From Gymnothorax reevesii (lineage: Eukaryota > Chordata > Actinopteri > Anguilliformes > Muraenidae), in contig CM056580.1 of assembly GCA_029721435.1 (NCBI GenBank), positions 23,306,367-23,370,366 of the forward strand: a DNA stretch of 64,000 nt, written 5' to 3'. The position numbers and the translations under genes were made by a program. A model generated the notes under the pieces. It did no database searches. It was not told where the DNA came from and worked only from the letters and a program-made list of their open reading frames with translations. Below are positions 1 through 12,500 of this stretch, piece by piece. The first letter of the stretch is position 1; every line of letters starts with the position of its first letter.

Positions 1-2195
1 GGCAAAAGGCAGTACACCAGCAAATAGCTGACTGGTCTTTCACACATCCAAAATAATCTTGTTAAGTTTCATGATGATACATGAAAGGTCAGGGAGTAGA
101 AAAGATGTTACAAATGGTGATATTGGCTGATGATGACCATCTTGTTGGAGCAATCACCTTGTACGTATAGATATCCAAAAGACCCTTGACCAACATGATG
201 CATGCAACAGTTTAAGTTAATTGGACAATTGGTTTTGAAGTAGTCACCAATTATTAAAGTACCAGATAAGGACGGTTCACAACCAAAGTTGGAAGACTTC
301 TGTCTCATGGCCTGTTAATGAGGCCTCTGAAGTTGACATCGCACTCAGGAGTTAGAGCTCATAATAACAACAGAGGCCACATCCAAAAAAATTTACTGGC
401 TGACTGCAGCCATATCTTTTAACATAGAAACTCTGCATACATAACATTAACTGACCTTAGTCAGAAGATACTGTTACCAAATTTCACGCAAACTGATCAC
501 ACCGTGTAGGAGGATGCAGAGTTCCAATGTTCCACCAAAAATTCAAAATTGCAGAACATCTACTCATGCAAAATGAGTTTGGCGAATATGGATACATTTG
601 TGTGGACCCGCAGAGTCCAGAAAACGTTGAATTTTATCACCCAGACCCAATGTTCAAAAGTTATAGGCCAAAACACAAGGTTAGAAATTGTAGCGCCACC
701 TTGGGGACAAGCAATATAAAAAATTCAAAACGGCAAAACACACAACAATATAAGTGACAAGTTTTATAGAAAAATATCAAATGGTTTTCAAGTTATGCTC
801 CAGACAAAAAATTTTTACATACAGACAGACGCACAGACAGAGTGATGGCTATATCCCTGCGCATTATATGCTATATCCCTCCACCATACATGGCCTCCAC
901 AGCCTCTCTGAGCTCATACTGAATTTAATTTATTGTGCTGTAGCCTGTAGTAACAAAGTAGAGATTTGTCAAACTCTGACATGAGGATTGAACCCCTGGC
1001 CTTTCAACCATGCATAGATATTAAAGGAAAACACACTGTCCGACAGCTAAAGGGAAAACTCATCCACCGCTGTGGGTAAAAATGTGTAAAAATGTCAAAT
1101 TGAATCATGTCATGTTGTCAGCATTCTAATCATGCTCAACCCGCGACTGAACCATGGTTCTTCTACACCATACCATGCTTCACCAGCATATGAGCTAAGT
1201 TAACCCCTGCTACACTAAGACAGTGCAGATATTTTAACCCGGTGGACTGGGGGTGAGAGGCTGGCAGTCAGCCATGTAATCTGCGATCTGAAAACCAGGT
1301 GCTGATTCAAGGCAGCCTGCATAGCCTGGCTTCAAAGCTAATGCAGAACTTCAGCTGTCTGCAAACATTCTCTCAGGTTCTTCTATCTTGTCACCAGGAC
1401 CGACCTAAGGAAATGCTTGACAGAGGTATTTCAGAGAGCAGCCTTGAAAAACAAAGCCTAAGCAAACTTCACTAAAGGGCAAAAAAAAAAAAAAATGAAC
1501 AGGTTCCTGATTGCGGCCATAATCTTGAACAGTGATGACTGCATAAAATAAGCAGCTTCAATCAGAGAGTTTAAATTAACTGCTACCCCTTCCTCTCTTA
1601 AAATGTCTGTGACAGACACTTGGAAAAAAATTAAAAGGCAGGCATTGGCTTTAGAGGAAGTAATCGCTGCAGTCTGTTAGTCTGTGACAAGTAAGGGACA
1701 CGTGGAGCATGTTGCCACAAGCTTTGCATCATTAAGGATGATAGTCAGTAAAACAAAGATCAGCGTATCAACGGTAATTAGGCTACTTTCTGTTCAAATA
1801 TCCTCAGCAGGAAGTCTATAAGTGAACCCACATCATTTTACAGAGGCAGATAATCTTTGAGAGGCACTGATGCTCAGTGCCTCAGAAAATTACACCTAAC
1901 ACAAGGAGGACTGACCACAATTACTTTTAATGTGATCTTCCTTTATTCAGGAATAGAGCACCTATGCATTTCAAAGGTGACTGTCGTTGTTTGAGTACAT
2001 TTGCAGGGAATATCCATGTGCGGTTGCTTCCCAGAGGAGTTTCTACGTGTTGCTGTGATGATGTCAGTTCCATCAGGGAAAGGGGCAATATTTTTAACCA
2101 CTGCATTAAACTTCACCACAGGGTTTCACTCATCGTCTCCGCAGCTTTATGCAAACATTGTACAACCGTTGCGCCACATGATGTGTCTTCAGTAC
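1..2195. other. msh3 intron 13 (part), nothing else recognised
   Basis: No exon, RNA gene or clear element was found. Around 110-250 the sequence (read on the minus strand) resembles the diverged repeat at 26.8-27.2 kb (GTCCAATTAA..). Around 760-900 it resembles bases 17700-17850, sharing the text about AAATGGTTTTCAAGTTATGC and a run of CAGACAGACGCACAGACAG. The 1475-1495 region has a poly-A run. Confidence 0.5.
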
Positions 2196-2328
2196 CTTCT
2201 TGTGGTAAATGCTGCAGATGCCCCTCTCCAGGTCAGGCAGGCGGCTCAGAAGCGCCCGGACTGACGGCAGGGAACTGGATTCAGAGGAGAGGATCTCCTC
2301 GACAGCGTCCTGCCGCACCCATATCTCC
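2196..2328 (-). CDS. msh3: msh3 exon 13
   Basis: 133 nt, residues 565-609. Translation [17 protein letters not shown] then [15 protein letters not shown], the conserved core segment with the DLERG motif. Acceptor CTTCCTCAG, donor GTACTG. The next exon, expected to start with Cys after HKK, was not seen in positions 1-2195. Confidence 0.96.
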
Positions 2329-5300
2329 CTGAGGAAGTTACAGAGCCCTGTGTCAGCGTGAGAATGTACCAAACACAGACAAGGGGTGCTGGGGACATGG
2401 AAAATACACACAGATGAGGTGTAAATGTTACATGCTGTAGTAGTTGTGGAAGACGTGCTTATCAATGACATCAGAGAATCACCATATGCACTGGCAAGGC
2501 TGTTGTAGCGTCTAAAAACAATACTGGGGTTAACATGCTATACATATATACACGTATAGTTTAAATTGTTTTCAGGATGACAGACAACAGACAACAATGA
2601 CTGAGTTTACAAAATCTTAATGACACAGCCGGTTAACGACCAGTCGAGTTAGTAAAACTGGTTGACAACACTGACCAGCAGATGAATGGCAAGAAACCTC
2701 TATGGACATGCAGAGGCAGTAGAATTAACACAAAGTAGCAGCCACTTTGTGCAGTGTTACAATGAACAGGATGACAGTGTCACTGTCCCCTGCCATGATC
2801 AAGGGCCAGAACTCCATAAAAAACATACATTTCAACATCCATTTTCGAACTCAGCGTAGATCATGAGTACTGCAGTAAAGGTAACCAATCTGTTCTTTTT
2901 TTAATATATAATTTAATACATATGACCACAACAGACGGGAGTAAATAAATTCCTTCTCCGAGAACGCTTGCAATCCCCCAATATTGAATGTCAAAATAGT
3001 TTTTCCGACCCGCTAAAACTCCCTGCGCCATTTGAAATAACTCATTAGTATTCATGAGTATGCAAAAATGATGTCACGTGAAAGCGGATTTGCGCAGTGG
3101 ACACAGAAATAAAGAGAAGTTGGCCAACAGCAAAATGCCATCCCCAAAGGAATATCTGACTGATTCAGCCCTAAAAGTGCTAGAAACGGCCAGGAAGAAG
3201 ATCGACTGAAGAGCAGGATAAATATAAAAGGCCAAAGTGATCGCTGGCAAACTTTTAAAGCTAGGATTGGAGATATTTCCAATGAAGATGATAGTTTCAG
3301 AGAAATCTTGTCCCAATTGTGGCCCAGATGGATGGACAGATCCCATTCCAATATTCACCACGCCACTACGTGGCTGGAGTAATGAACAAGCACTGTGTTT
3401 TTACTCATAAAAACAAATGTTAACACTACCTTTCATCCCCCAGAAACCACAAAATACCAAATGGCACCAGTATAGTACCTGCTCAATTGACCTACAAATT
3501 TGGTAATGAAATATTGAGCTGTTAAATTTGGTAAAGGAATATTGATTGGTTAAATTTGGTAAAAAAAAAAAAAATATTGAGCGGTGCAGATGCTGACGGG
3601 AACGGACAAAGGATCCCAACAAAAAAAACCCAAAGCAGGTAAAAATAAGAATAAACCCATCAAATCAAGAAAGTTTAAGGGAAGAACAAAGAAGAGCCAG
3701 GACCCGAATGTACTGAACAAGAGTAAATGTACTAGTGCAGACCGAGTAGCAGTGGTTCAGGCTCGCACTGATCCTGGTGCAGTTCCAGACAGTATGAGCA
3801 GACTCACGTGGCTGACTTCAGCGGCTGGGACACCCACTTCTTCATCAGTCTCCGCCCAAACGGGGTTTGGGTGTGGTCGAGTACCCACAGCAAGCTGCCT
3901 TTGACTTTACCATCAGTCTGCCGATGAGAAAAACCAGCGTCACACCCAACTCAAAATCACCATTGAGGGACCACCACAAGCAAACTGGACCAACAGGGAG
4001 GAAAGGGCTTTAAAGGACAACATTTAATCAAAGAGAAATCCCAGCATGTTCTGATTGATCATAAAATGAAGCATGTCTACACCAGCCTCAACACTCAGCC
4101 AGAGCATTTCTGTCACTTAGGAAACCATTCTTTCATAAATATTCATGCCCGCTGTAACCACTTACCTGAAATATAATCAAAAATATACTGTATGTCTGTA
4201 CACATTGTATCTTGCATTCTATGTTACTCTTTATTTTATTTAATACCTTATTGGGAATGCAGGTTAGTTGAAACACAAGCATTTGTGAGCATACAAATGA
4301 GAAGGCCATATTTACTGAAGTGGACACAGTGCGAATGACATCCTGAGTGCAGATTGTTTATATACAGTTCATACAGCAAGCTCTCCATTTTCACTATCAA
4401 GAAGCTCGTAGTTATGATATTCAATCTGAATATTCATTAGCATGTGTGGCAAGGGACAGAAAATTCAAAGCTAGCGTAGCAACACAGGCGGCTTAGAAAC
4501 ATTCGCTTAGCAACCAGAAAGCACAGGATTAAAAAAAGACAAGTCCAGAGGACGGGAGAGAATGCTTAAGTTGACCACCTAGGATTGTGCCCGGCAGTAA
4601 TATCCAAGATGGTGGCAGTGACGTTCGAGCACTGCAGCAGTGCACCTTTTAAATGAGTCCCATGGGCACCCACCTGGTTACTGAGGACCTCCAGATTCCT
4701 CATGGAGGTGGCACTGAGAGCCATGCAGTCTGCCTCGCAGGAGAGGCTTTTGAAGGAACTACAACACAGCGAGATGAAAGCACCAAGTCAGCATCCACTG
4801 GGACCTCACACCACCAATCTGTTATACACAGGCATCAACTTTATGATGCCGGCACTTTCGGTGGGGATGGTCCTCATCATCTAAAACGAAGTTATTGATG
4901 TATTTAAAGTGACATTTGATTGGATTGTACTGACAAAGAAGGCTCTACAGCGATTCGTTTCTTTCCCCAGGGTCATTCATTAATGGAAGACACCAGCATG
5001 AAGAAAGTGTCACTGCTCATGGCAGGTTTGTTTGTGACCATTCTAAAATATAATGCAGGAACAAGTGTCTCCTAAATGGCCCATCAAAAAAAAACACACA
5101 CATGCATCGGCAGCTTGAATGCTGCTGTTCGAGAGAGAATTTTCCCTCCATCTGATACTCAAGCACTCAAAGACATTACAGGCCTTCAGATAGCCAATTG
5201 TATCGACCTGCATCGGAGAGCCCTGTAGCTCAGCCACACCATTCAAAACAAAATTCAATTCCAGGAATTACAACTTACAGAGTATTTGACTGAGGGAAAT

Positions 5301-8300
5301 ACAAATGAACAAAAAACTATTTTGATAGCTAAAATTCTGTTGCGTAATCAGTGGGAGCCAAAAAGCATGCCCTCGCTAGCAAATATCTCCATCACTTCTT
5401 TATAGAGGAATGAATCTCATTCATTTGAGGCTTTCACCCTCAAACCATAAAAGATAATTAAAATAGGTCTGAAAACTTGCACGGTTAAGCAGCTACTGAT
5501 TGACAGAGGAGATTTAAGTGAGTAATTATGCCATATTTCAGAGCCAGCTTTGCATTAATGTTTCAATCAAAGATAATCGGCACCAGAAAACCGCCCCCGA
5601 GGGCTAGCAACATGGTATTTAAAGATTCTTTTCAACATGAATTTAAAAACTGCACTTCCTCCATAATGGCTGGGCAGACAGAAACAAACTGCACACATAA
5701 CCGGTGAAGACTCTCTCGAGCCCCCTCTTCATATCACTCTCTGTCTCCATCGCCTTTTACTGAGGGTGCAACGACAAAAATGCCTCCAATTCAATGTCTC
5801 ATAAAAAATGAACAGCCCAAACATATAAATTATGCATACGACAGTTAATCTGAGGACTCTGCCTGGAGAGAGAAGGTACTGAAAAGTTGTGCAAAATGCG
5901 CAAATACTTCCCATGGCACTAAAGCAGATGCTCACAGTACATTCAGCAGAAGCACTGCTTTGCAGACAACTCCAAGTGACCCAGACTTAATGAGGGTACA
6001 AGCCCCATTGGATTAAACTTTGCTACAGTGTCCACTGCACACAGTGTACCCTCCACATAAAAACTCAAAAAATACACCTGGAGAGCACAAGCACCCTCTA
6101 TAAGTTACACACAGCCACAGGCTAAACTCAGCTACAGCACCAGGGACACATCAGCACCCTCTGCAGGTTAAACTCAGCTACAGCACCTGGGGCACATAAA
6201 CACACAGCCACAGGCCAAACTCAGCTACAGCACCAGGGACACATGAGCACCCTCTGCAGGGTAAACTCAGCTACAGCACCTGGGGCACATAAACACACGC
6301 AGCAGGCTAAACTCAGCTACAGCACCAGGGACACATGAGCACCCTCTGCAGGTTAAACTCAGCTACAGCACCTGGGGCACATAAACACACGGAACAGGTT
6401 CAGCTACAGCACCAAGGACACATGAGCACCCTCTGCAGGTTAAACTCAGCTACAGCACCTGGGGCACATAAACATATATAGCAGGTGAAACAAGGTACAG
6501 CACCTGGGGCACTTCAGTACTCTCTGCAGGTTAAATTCGGTCAAGTACTGGATAACAGGTCCAAGGCAGCAGATGACTGGAGTGTCCAAACTGATGATAC
6601 TGGAGAGGTAGTGGGACCCTGAGGAAGAGAGAGACACACACGCAAACATAAAAGTTTATTACATATTCTAGAGCCCTGTTCTTCAAATCATGATCCTCAA
6701 GGTCTGACACCTGCTGGTTTTCCACCCTCCCTTTACCTGGGAGTCAGGTGTGAAGCCAGTCCGGCCACTCAGCATTGCTAATTGTTTACCTAATTACCCA
6801 GCAGGAAATAAAATCCAGATCCAGCCCTGGTTTCAAGTCCAGATTTGAGGATGCTAGAGCAACCTCTGTTCTGAGAACACAATGCAACCATGACAAATAA
6901 ATTAAATGAAATCAAAACGCAGACTGAATTGCAACATTCTTGTCAAAATTCTGATTTCTCATGAAAGAACTTCAGGTCCTCACTGGGACAGGAAATAAGG
7001 GCACATCGGACAGTAATCAGAAACAGATTCTGAAGATGGAGCCTTTCATTTTTCCTTCCGTACTTCCGGCCAGACTTACAGGAGCAGAGAAGGAATGCCA
7101 TTAAATTTTGCATGCAAAGTGACCCAGAGATGTCACATGGACATTGTTGGCAGGGAATCGGAATTTCAAAGTCTCTCAAGAAAAGATTCAGACAAGTTAA
7201 ATGAGATGAATTAGACACAAGAAAAGAAGGCAGGTAGATGAGGGCCGAAGTGGGGGTTCGGTTACGCACTTTCGAAGTATCGTACACACCGTGCACAAGC
7301 ACACAATGGTCTGACAGTGCATCCTCTGATACATACAATTCACACAGGATTCCTTACACACATATAAACGTAAAAGGGTGACCAGTGGAATAACGTTCTG
7401 TTGCAGTAAGTGCCCGGGCTTGAATTTTTGTAAAACCGGCGACATCAGAGGAATCACAGAAGAGGAGAACTTCCAAGCATACAGCTGCAGGCATGGGCAT
7501 AACTGAACGCGAGGGCAGGACAGAGGTGTGGAATATTGCCAAAATGTGCAGGACCTACACATTTGAGAAGTCACTACCACCAGCAGACACACCTCAGCAT
7601 CAGAGGATATCATTTCATTCAATCAAGATCTATATTAGAGAAATGCACTTAGAGAGAGAGCCTCATTTGGTATAGAAAACAAAAACCATCACACCCCTCC
7701 CCAGTATCGATTTTTACTGTATATAGAACCACTTGCAGCAAAGCAATAACCAGAGGAGTGTAACTGGGGAGTCAAAATAACAGAGAGAGCAAGAGGGAGC
7801 CCCTCCCCTCACTTCATGCGACTCTCCTGTAAGCTCTATTTTCCAAACAAACACATATGGCTCTAGTTCTGTTCCTATGCAAATGGAAACGCATGTGGCG
7901 GTAATGCTATTCACAGTTTTGTTTGTTGCAAACAGTGTATTTATTAACTTTGCCCAGTTTGATAGTTTCCTGGTCTGCAATAAAGGCAGTTGTATCACAG
8001 TGGGTCGCATAGCACATTCGAAGGAGTGTCAATGAATGCAGTGGGCACTGAGCAAGCTTTGTGTCAAAAAACTTAAAAGGTAGTCCAGTCCAGTCAAAGC
8101 GCAAACACTGTTGCTCCATGGTAGTTTCATGGCAATGAATAGAAACTAGTGGAGATGTTCGCAAATAAACATGCAACGCTCACATTATTTTCTTTCCCTT
8201 CTCTCGCTTTCAATATGTACCCAATACAAAAATTAACAAAAAGATGATGGGGTCAAGTGGGAAGGAGAGGGTGAGGGTGTATTTTTTTCCTCTACCAAGG

Positions 8301-9528
8301 AGGTAATGTTTTCACCCCTGTTCGTTTGACTGTCGATCTGTCTGTTAACAGGAGAACTCAAAAAGTTGGCACGAAATCCACAAGTAATGAATTCGTCTCA
8401 GACCAGACCTTTTGATACAGCAGTGGCGCCAGTGCCCTGTGTCACAAAATTAACAGCATGGAGTGAGGCCTACCCAGTTTTGAGCTGCGATACTGTCACC
8501 ACTTGTGTTTCCTGACTGCAATTGGGTCATAAATTTAGGGCCCCGAGTGTTCAAATCTCAAAGAGAAATATTGCACCCAGCGCTTCTGACCCTTCGAGTT
8601 CTGAAAATTTATTTCCGGAGATGAGCAGGTATTGTTTATGAGAAAAGTCACTGCAGGTACCACATATAGTGTGTTAGGTCCCCACCGTTTCATTTTTTAT
8701 GAGAACCTCTTGACTGTTTTTTCTTTGTACACTGGGGCAGTATCCAGAGGAAAACAGTCAGTGGAATCCCATGAGACACACAAGTACACTCGCGCGTGCA
8801 CATAACACATGCACTCACACACTCACAAGCTCACACATTCACATGCTGGAGGCACACTGCTCTGTCCAAAGACATGGTCGTTTCCAGCAGAGCTCGGACA
8901 CACTCATCTCCATGGAGACGACAGACTCAAAAGGATGTGCACCTTGTTCCTCCTCTCCAGCCTTCCGCAGCGATGCATCAGAGTAGAAATCTGTGACAGT
9001 CTGCAGCGCCGTAACAAACTCGAACCGTGAGCTGTCCACCCTCTCCATGCGGATACGATCATCCGCCTGCACGCTGGTATTGAAAAATGGAGAAGGAAAA
9101 GGTTAAGAGTCAAATGCTAGCAACAGAATGACTGCCTACTGCCATTTTTTACACGCAGTGCTTCAGTTTTAACAAAAGACAAGAGCAGACAGCTGCCAAA
9201 TGTAATGGTGCGTCTATAACTGAAGCTGAAATGTTTTTCGGTTTCTACACACATGAATACAGCCAAATGCAGAGGCATATACACTCATGCACACATCCGC
9301 ACACACTTTCTCTCATTCCATTTCGCCATTCCAGCATTGCTCCGTTTTCAAGGTCTCCAGTCAGCTCTTTATCTGGTTGCTGGGGCGACGAAGGCAGGTA
9401 TGTGGCTAACGGGAAAGTGGTACACTGTTCCCACCTCAGACGCATATGTACACCCACACAACACAGACACACAAGCACACAGACACGCGCATACTGTACA
9501 CACACACACACACACACACACACGCACC

Positions 9529-9577
<49 letters not shown>

Positions 9578-12500
9578 GCACATCCACTCCAAGACAAGTT
9601 AACTCCTTTAAAGACATAGAGGCCAGTATATACAGACCAATTTATGCACAATACCATTTCCTCACCCCCCTGTGTGAACAGACATGCTTACCGAAACAGA
9701 GTAACGCCAAGCTGATCTAGCAAACACACTCGCACAATGACATTGGCCATGTTGTCTAATTAGTTCCATATTGGGCTGGACAAAATTAGCGACTCCCCTG
9801 GCCTAGCCATTTATCAATGGTGGCTAGTCCAACCAATTCCTCCCAATCCTTTTTTAGTTCACCAGCCAAAAGGCTATGAGCAATTAGAAAGATGCAGTGT
9901 CAGTCAGGAGTAGTCTCCGTCTATTAGCAATGTCTTCCAACATCTTTGCCAAAAATACAAGCCCAATTCACTTCAAGGTTGGTACGGGACTTCCTTGGGA
10001 CAATGTCTACCAAGCATATTTTTAGTTTTCCAAAATTTTGATTTTGGCATTTTTTTTAAATAAATTTTCTTAATTTTTTTCATCCCAAAACCTTCAAAAT
10101 CTTCTTCTTCAAAACATATGGCCACATTCACTTCAAAATTGGTATGGAGCTTTCTTGGGACAACGTCAACCAAGAATTTTCGCTGGATGAAAAAATTTTG
10201 ATTTCCGTACTTTTAAGTTTTCTTATTTTTTTTTCTTTTCCCTCCCATCTGAAAGATGATTAAAATCTTCTTCTGTGAAACTAATGGCCAAAGTCACATA
10301 AAATTTAGTTTGTTGCTTCCTTGGGACAATGTTTCAAAAGATTAAAAGTATTATAGTATTCAAAAAAAAAAGTTGCATTTTATGAATTTTCTTAGTTTTC
10401 TTCATCAGAAAATATTTTTTTAAAAAATCCATAACTATTTTGCTGAATATTTTATTCACAGAAAGGTTTTCTTCTGTGTCAGTGTCTCAAGGCCACGTCT
10501 CTCTTCTTGGCTGGTGAGCTTCAGGACCCTTGAACCTATTTTTACTACCACAGAGCAGCAGCCAAAGTTTTCTTAGATCCTCATGGCCCACTTAGGACAG
10601 TAACCAGGGTTTCAAGGAGAGAAAGTATGAAAATTATACGACTTGACAGGTTAGACACAATTAGACAAGCATTCAGTCAGCAAAGAGATAGCAAGGTCTT
10701 CCAGTGTTCATTCACAGAGTCAGTGTTCATTCACAGAGTCTGATAAAATGCCCATCTACATGAGACATGCAGGGCTCCATTTGTGACCAAGGAGCATGTG
10801 GGGAAAACACCCCAAAATGGCTCTTTTGGTTTTATCAGATCATCAGTTTTCAATCTGGAATATCAGAAAGATACCAAGAGCTAAACTAAGGAATTACATC
10901 GAGATACAACTTGCAAAGAATTGCGATGGCACTTAGTAGGGGAAATTGGTTATAGCGGGTTAGAGTGGTTCAATCCATCGTGATTTAAGTGTTTGAGCTG
11001 AACTTGCAATGGAAAGCCCATCATTAGAGTGTATCAAATAACAAATCATCATCGCACACATTCTCAGAGAGAATAACACTCCCCCACATAATTATTGCTG
11101 AATAAACAATACTTGTTTCAAAAAAACAAATTTTTGCGGTGCTAATTCCAAAAATAGTGTTTGTTTTGCTCTAGCATGTCACATTTTTTTACAATGTATG
11201 ATGTGAATTTCATAGCATTGTCATTTTCGCCAGCCACTTGAAAGGTTAGGAAGTCTTGCATCATCCCTTGTATCAGTCCAGTACACTAATCAGCTCATGC
11301 AGCCCGGTACACTGATCAGATCCTAGTGTCTCATGTACTGATCAGCGACTGCAGTCCGGTACATTGATCAGCTCCAGCAGTCCAGTATACTGATGAGCTC
11401 CTGCAGTCCAGTACACTGATCAGCTATGGCAGTCCAGTATACTGATCAGCTCCTTCAGTCTGGTATGCTGGTCAGCTCCTGCAGTTTGGTACACTGAGCA
11501 GCTCCTGCAGTCTGGTCCATCGATCAGCTACTGCAGTCAGGTATACTGATCAGCTCCTGCATTCTGGTTTACTGATCAGTTCTGGCAGTCCGGTACGCTG
11601 ATCAGCTCCTGCAGTCTGGTACACTGATCAGCTCTGCCAGTCCAGTATACTGATCAGCTCCTGCAGTCTGGTATGCTGGTCAGCTCCTGCAGTTTGGTAC
11701 ACTGATCAGCTCCTGCAGTTTGGTACACTGATCAGCTCCTGCAATTTGATACACTGATCAGCTCTGGCAGTCCGGTACACTGATCAGCTCCGGCAGTCAA
11801 GTATACTGATGAGCTCCTGCAGTCCGGTACGCTGATCAGCTCTGGCAGTCCAGTATACTGATCAGCTCCTTCAGTCTGGTATGCTGGTCAGCTCCTGCGG
11901 TTTGGTACACTGATCAGCTCCTGCAGTCTGGTACACTGATCAGCTCCTGCAGTCTGGTACACTGATCAGCTCCTGCAGTCTGGTACACTGATCAGCTCCT
12001 GCAGTCTGGTACACTGATCAGCTCCTGCAGTCTGGTACACTGATCAGCTCTGGTAATCCGGTACACTGATCAGCCCTGGCAGTCCAGTATACTGATCAAC
12101 TCCTGTAGTCTGGTACACTGATCAGCTCCTGCAGTTTGGTACACTGATCAGCTCCTGCAATTTGGTACACTGATCAGCTCTGGCAGTCCGGTACACTGAT
12201 CAGCTCTGGCAGTCCGGTACACTGATCAGCTCCGGCAGTCAAGTATACTGATGAGCTCCTGCAGTCCAGTACGCTGATCAGCTCTGGCAGTCCAGTATAC
12301 TGATCAGCTCCTTCAGTCTGGTATGCTGGTCAGCTCCTGCGGTTTGGTACACTGATCAGCTCCTGCAGTCTGGTACACTGATCAGCTCCTGCAGTCTGGT
12401 ACACTGATCAGCTCCTGCAGTCTGGTACACTGATCAGCTCCTGCAGTCTGGTACACTGATCAGCTCTGGTAATCCGGTACACTGATCAGCCCTGGCAGTC

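Noticed and set aside
3584..3904. Lys-rich plus-strand ORF, at first resembling a small ribosome-biogenesis protein
   Set aside because: Its 3' part is antisense to msh3 exon 12 and the similarity was only basic composition.
9231..9720. Overlapping ORFs of 73-155 codons on both strands
   Set aside because: They are translations of the (CA)n microsatellite (His/Thr or Cys/Val repeats).
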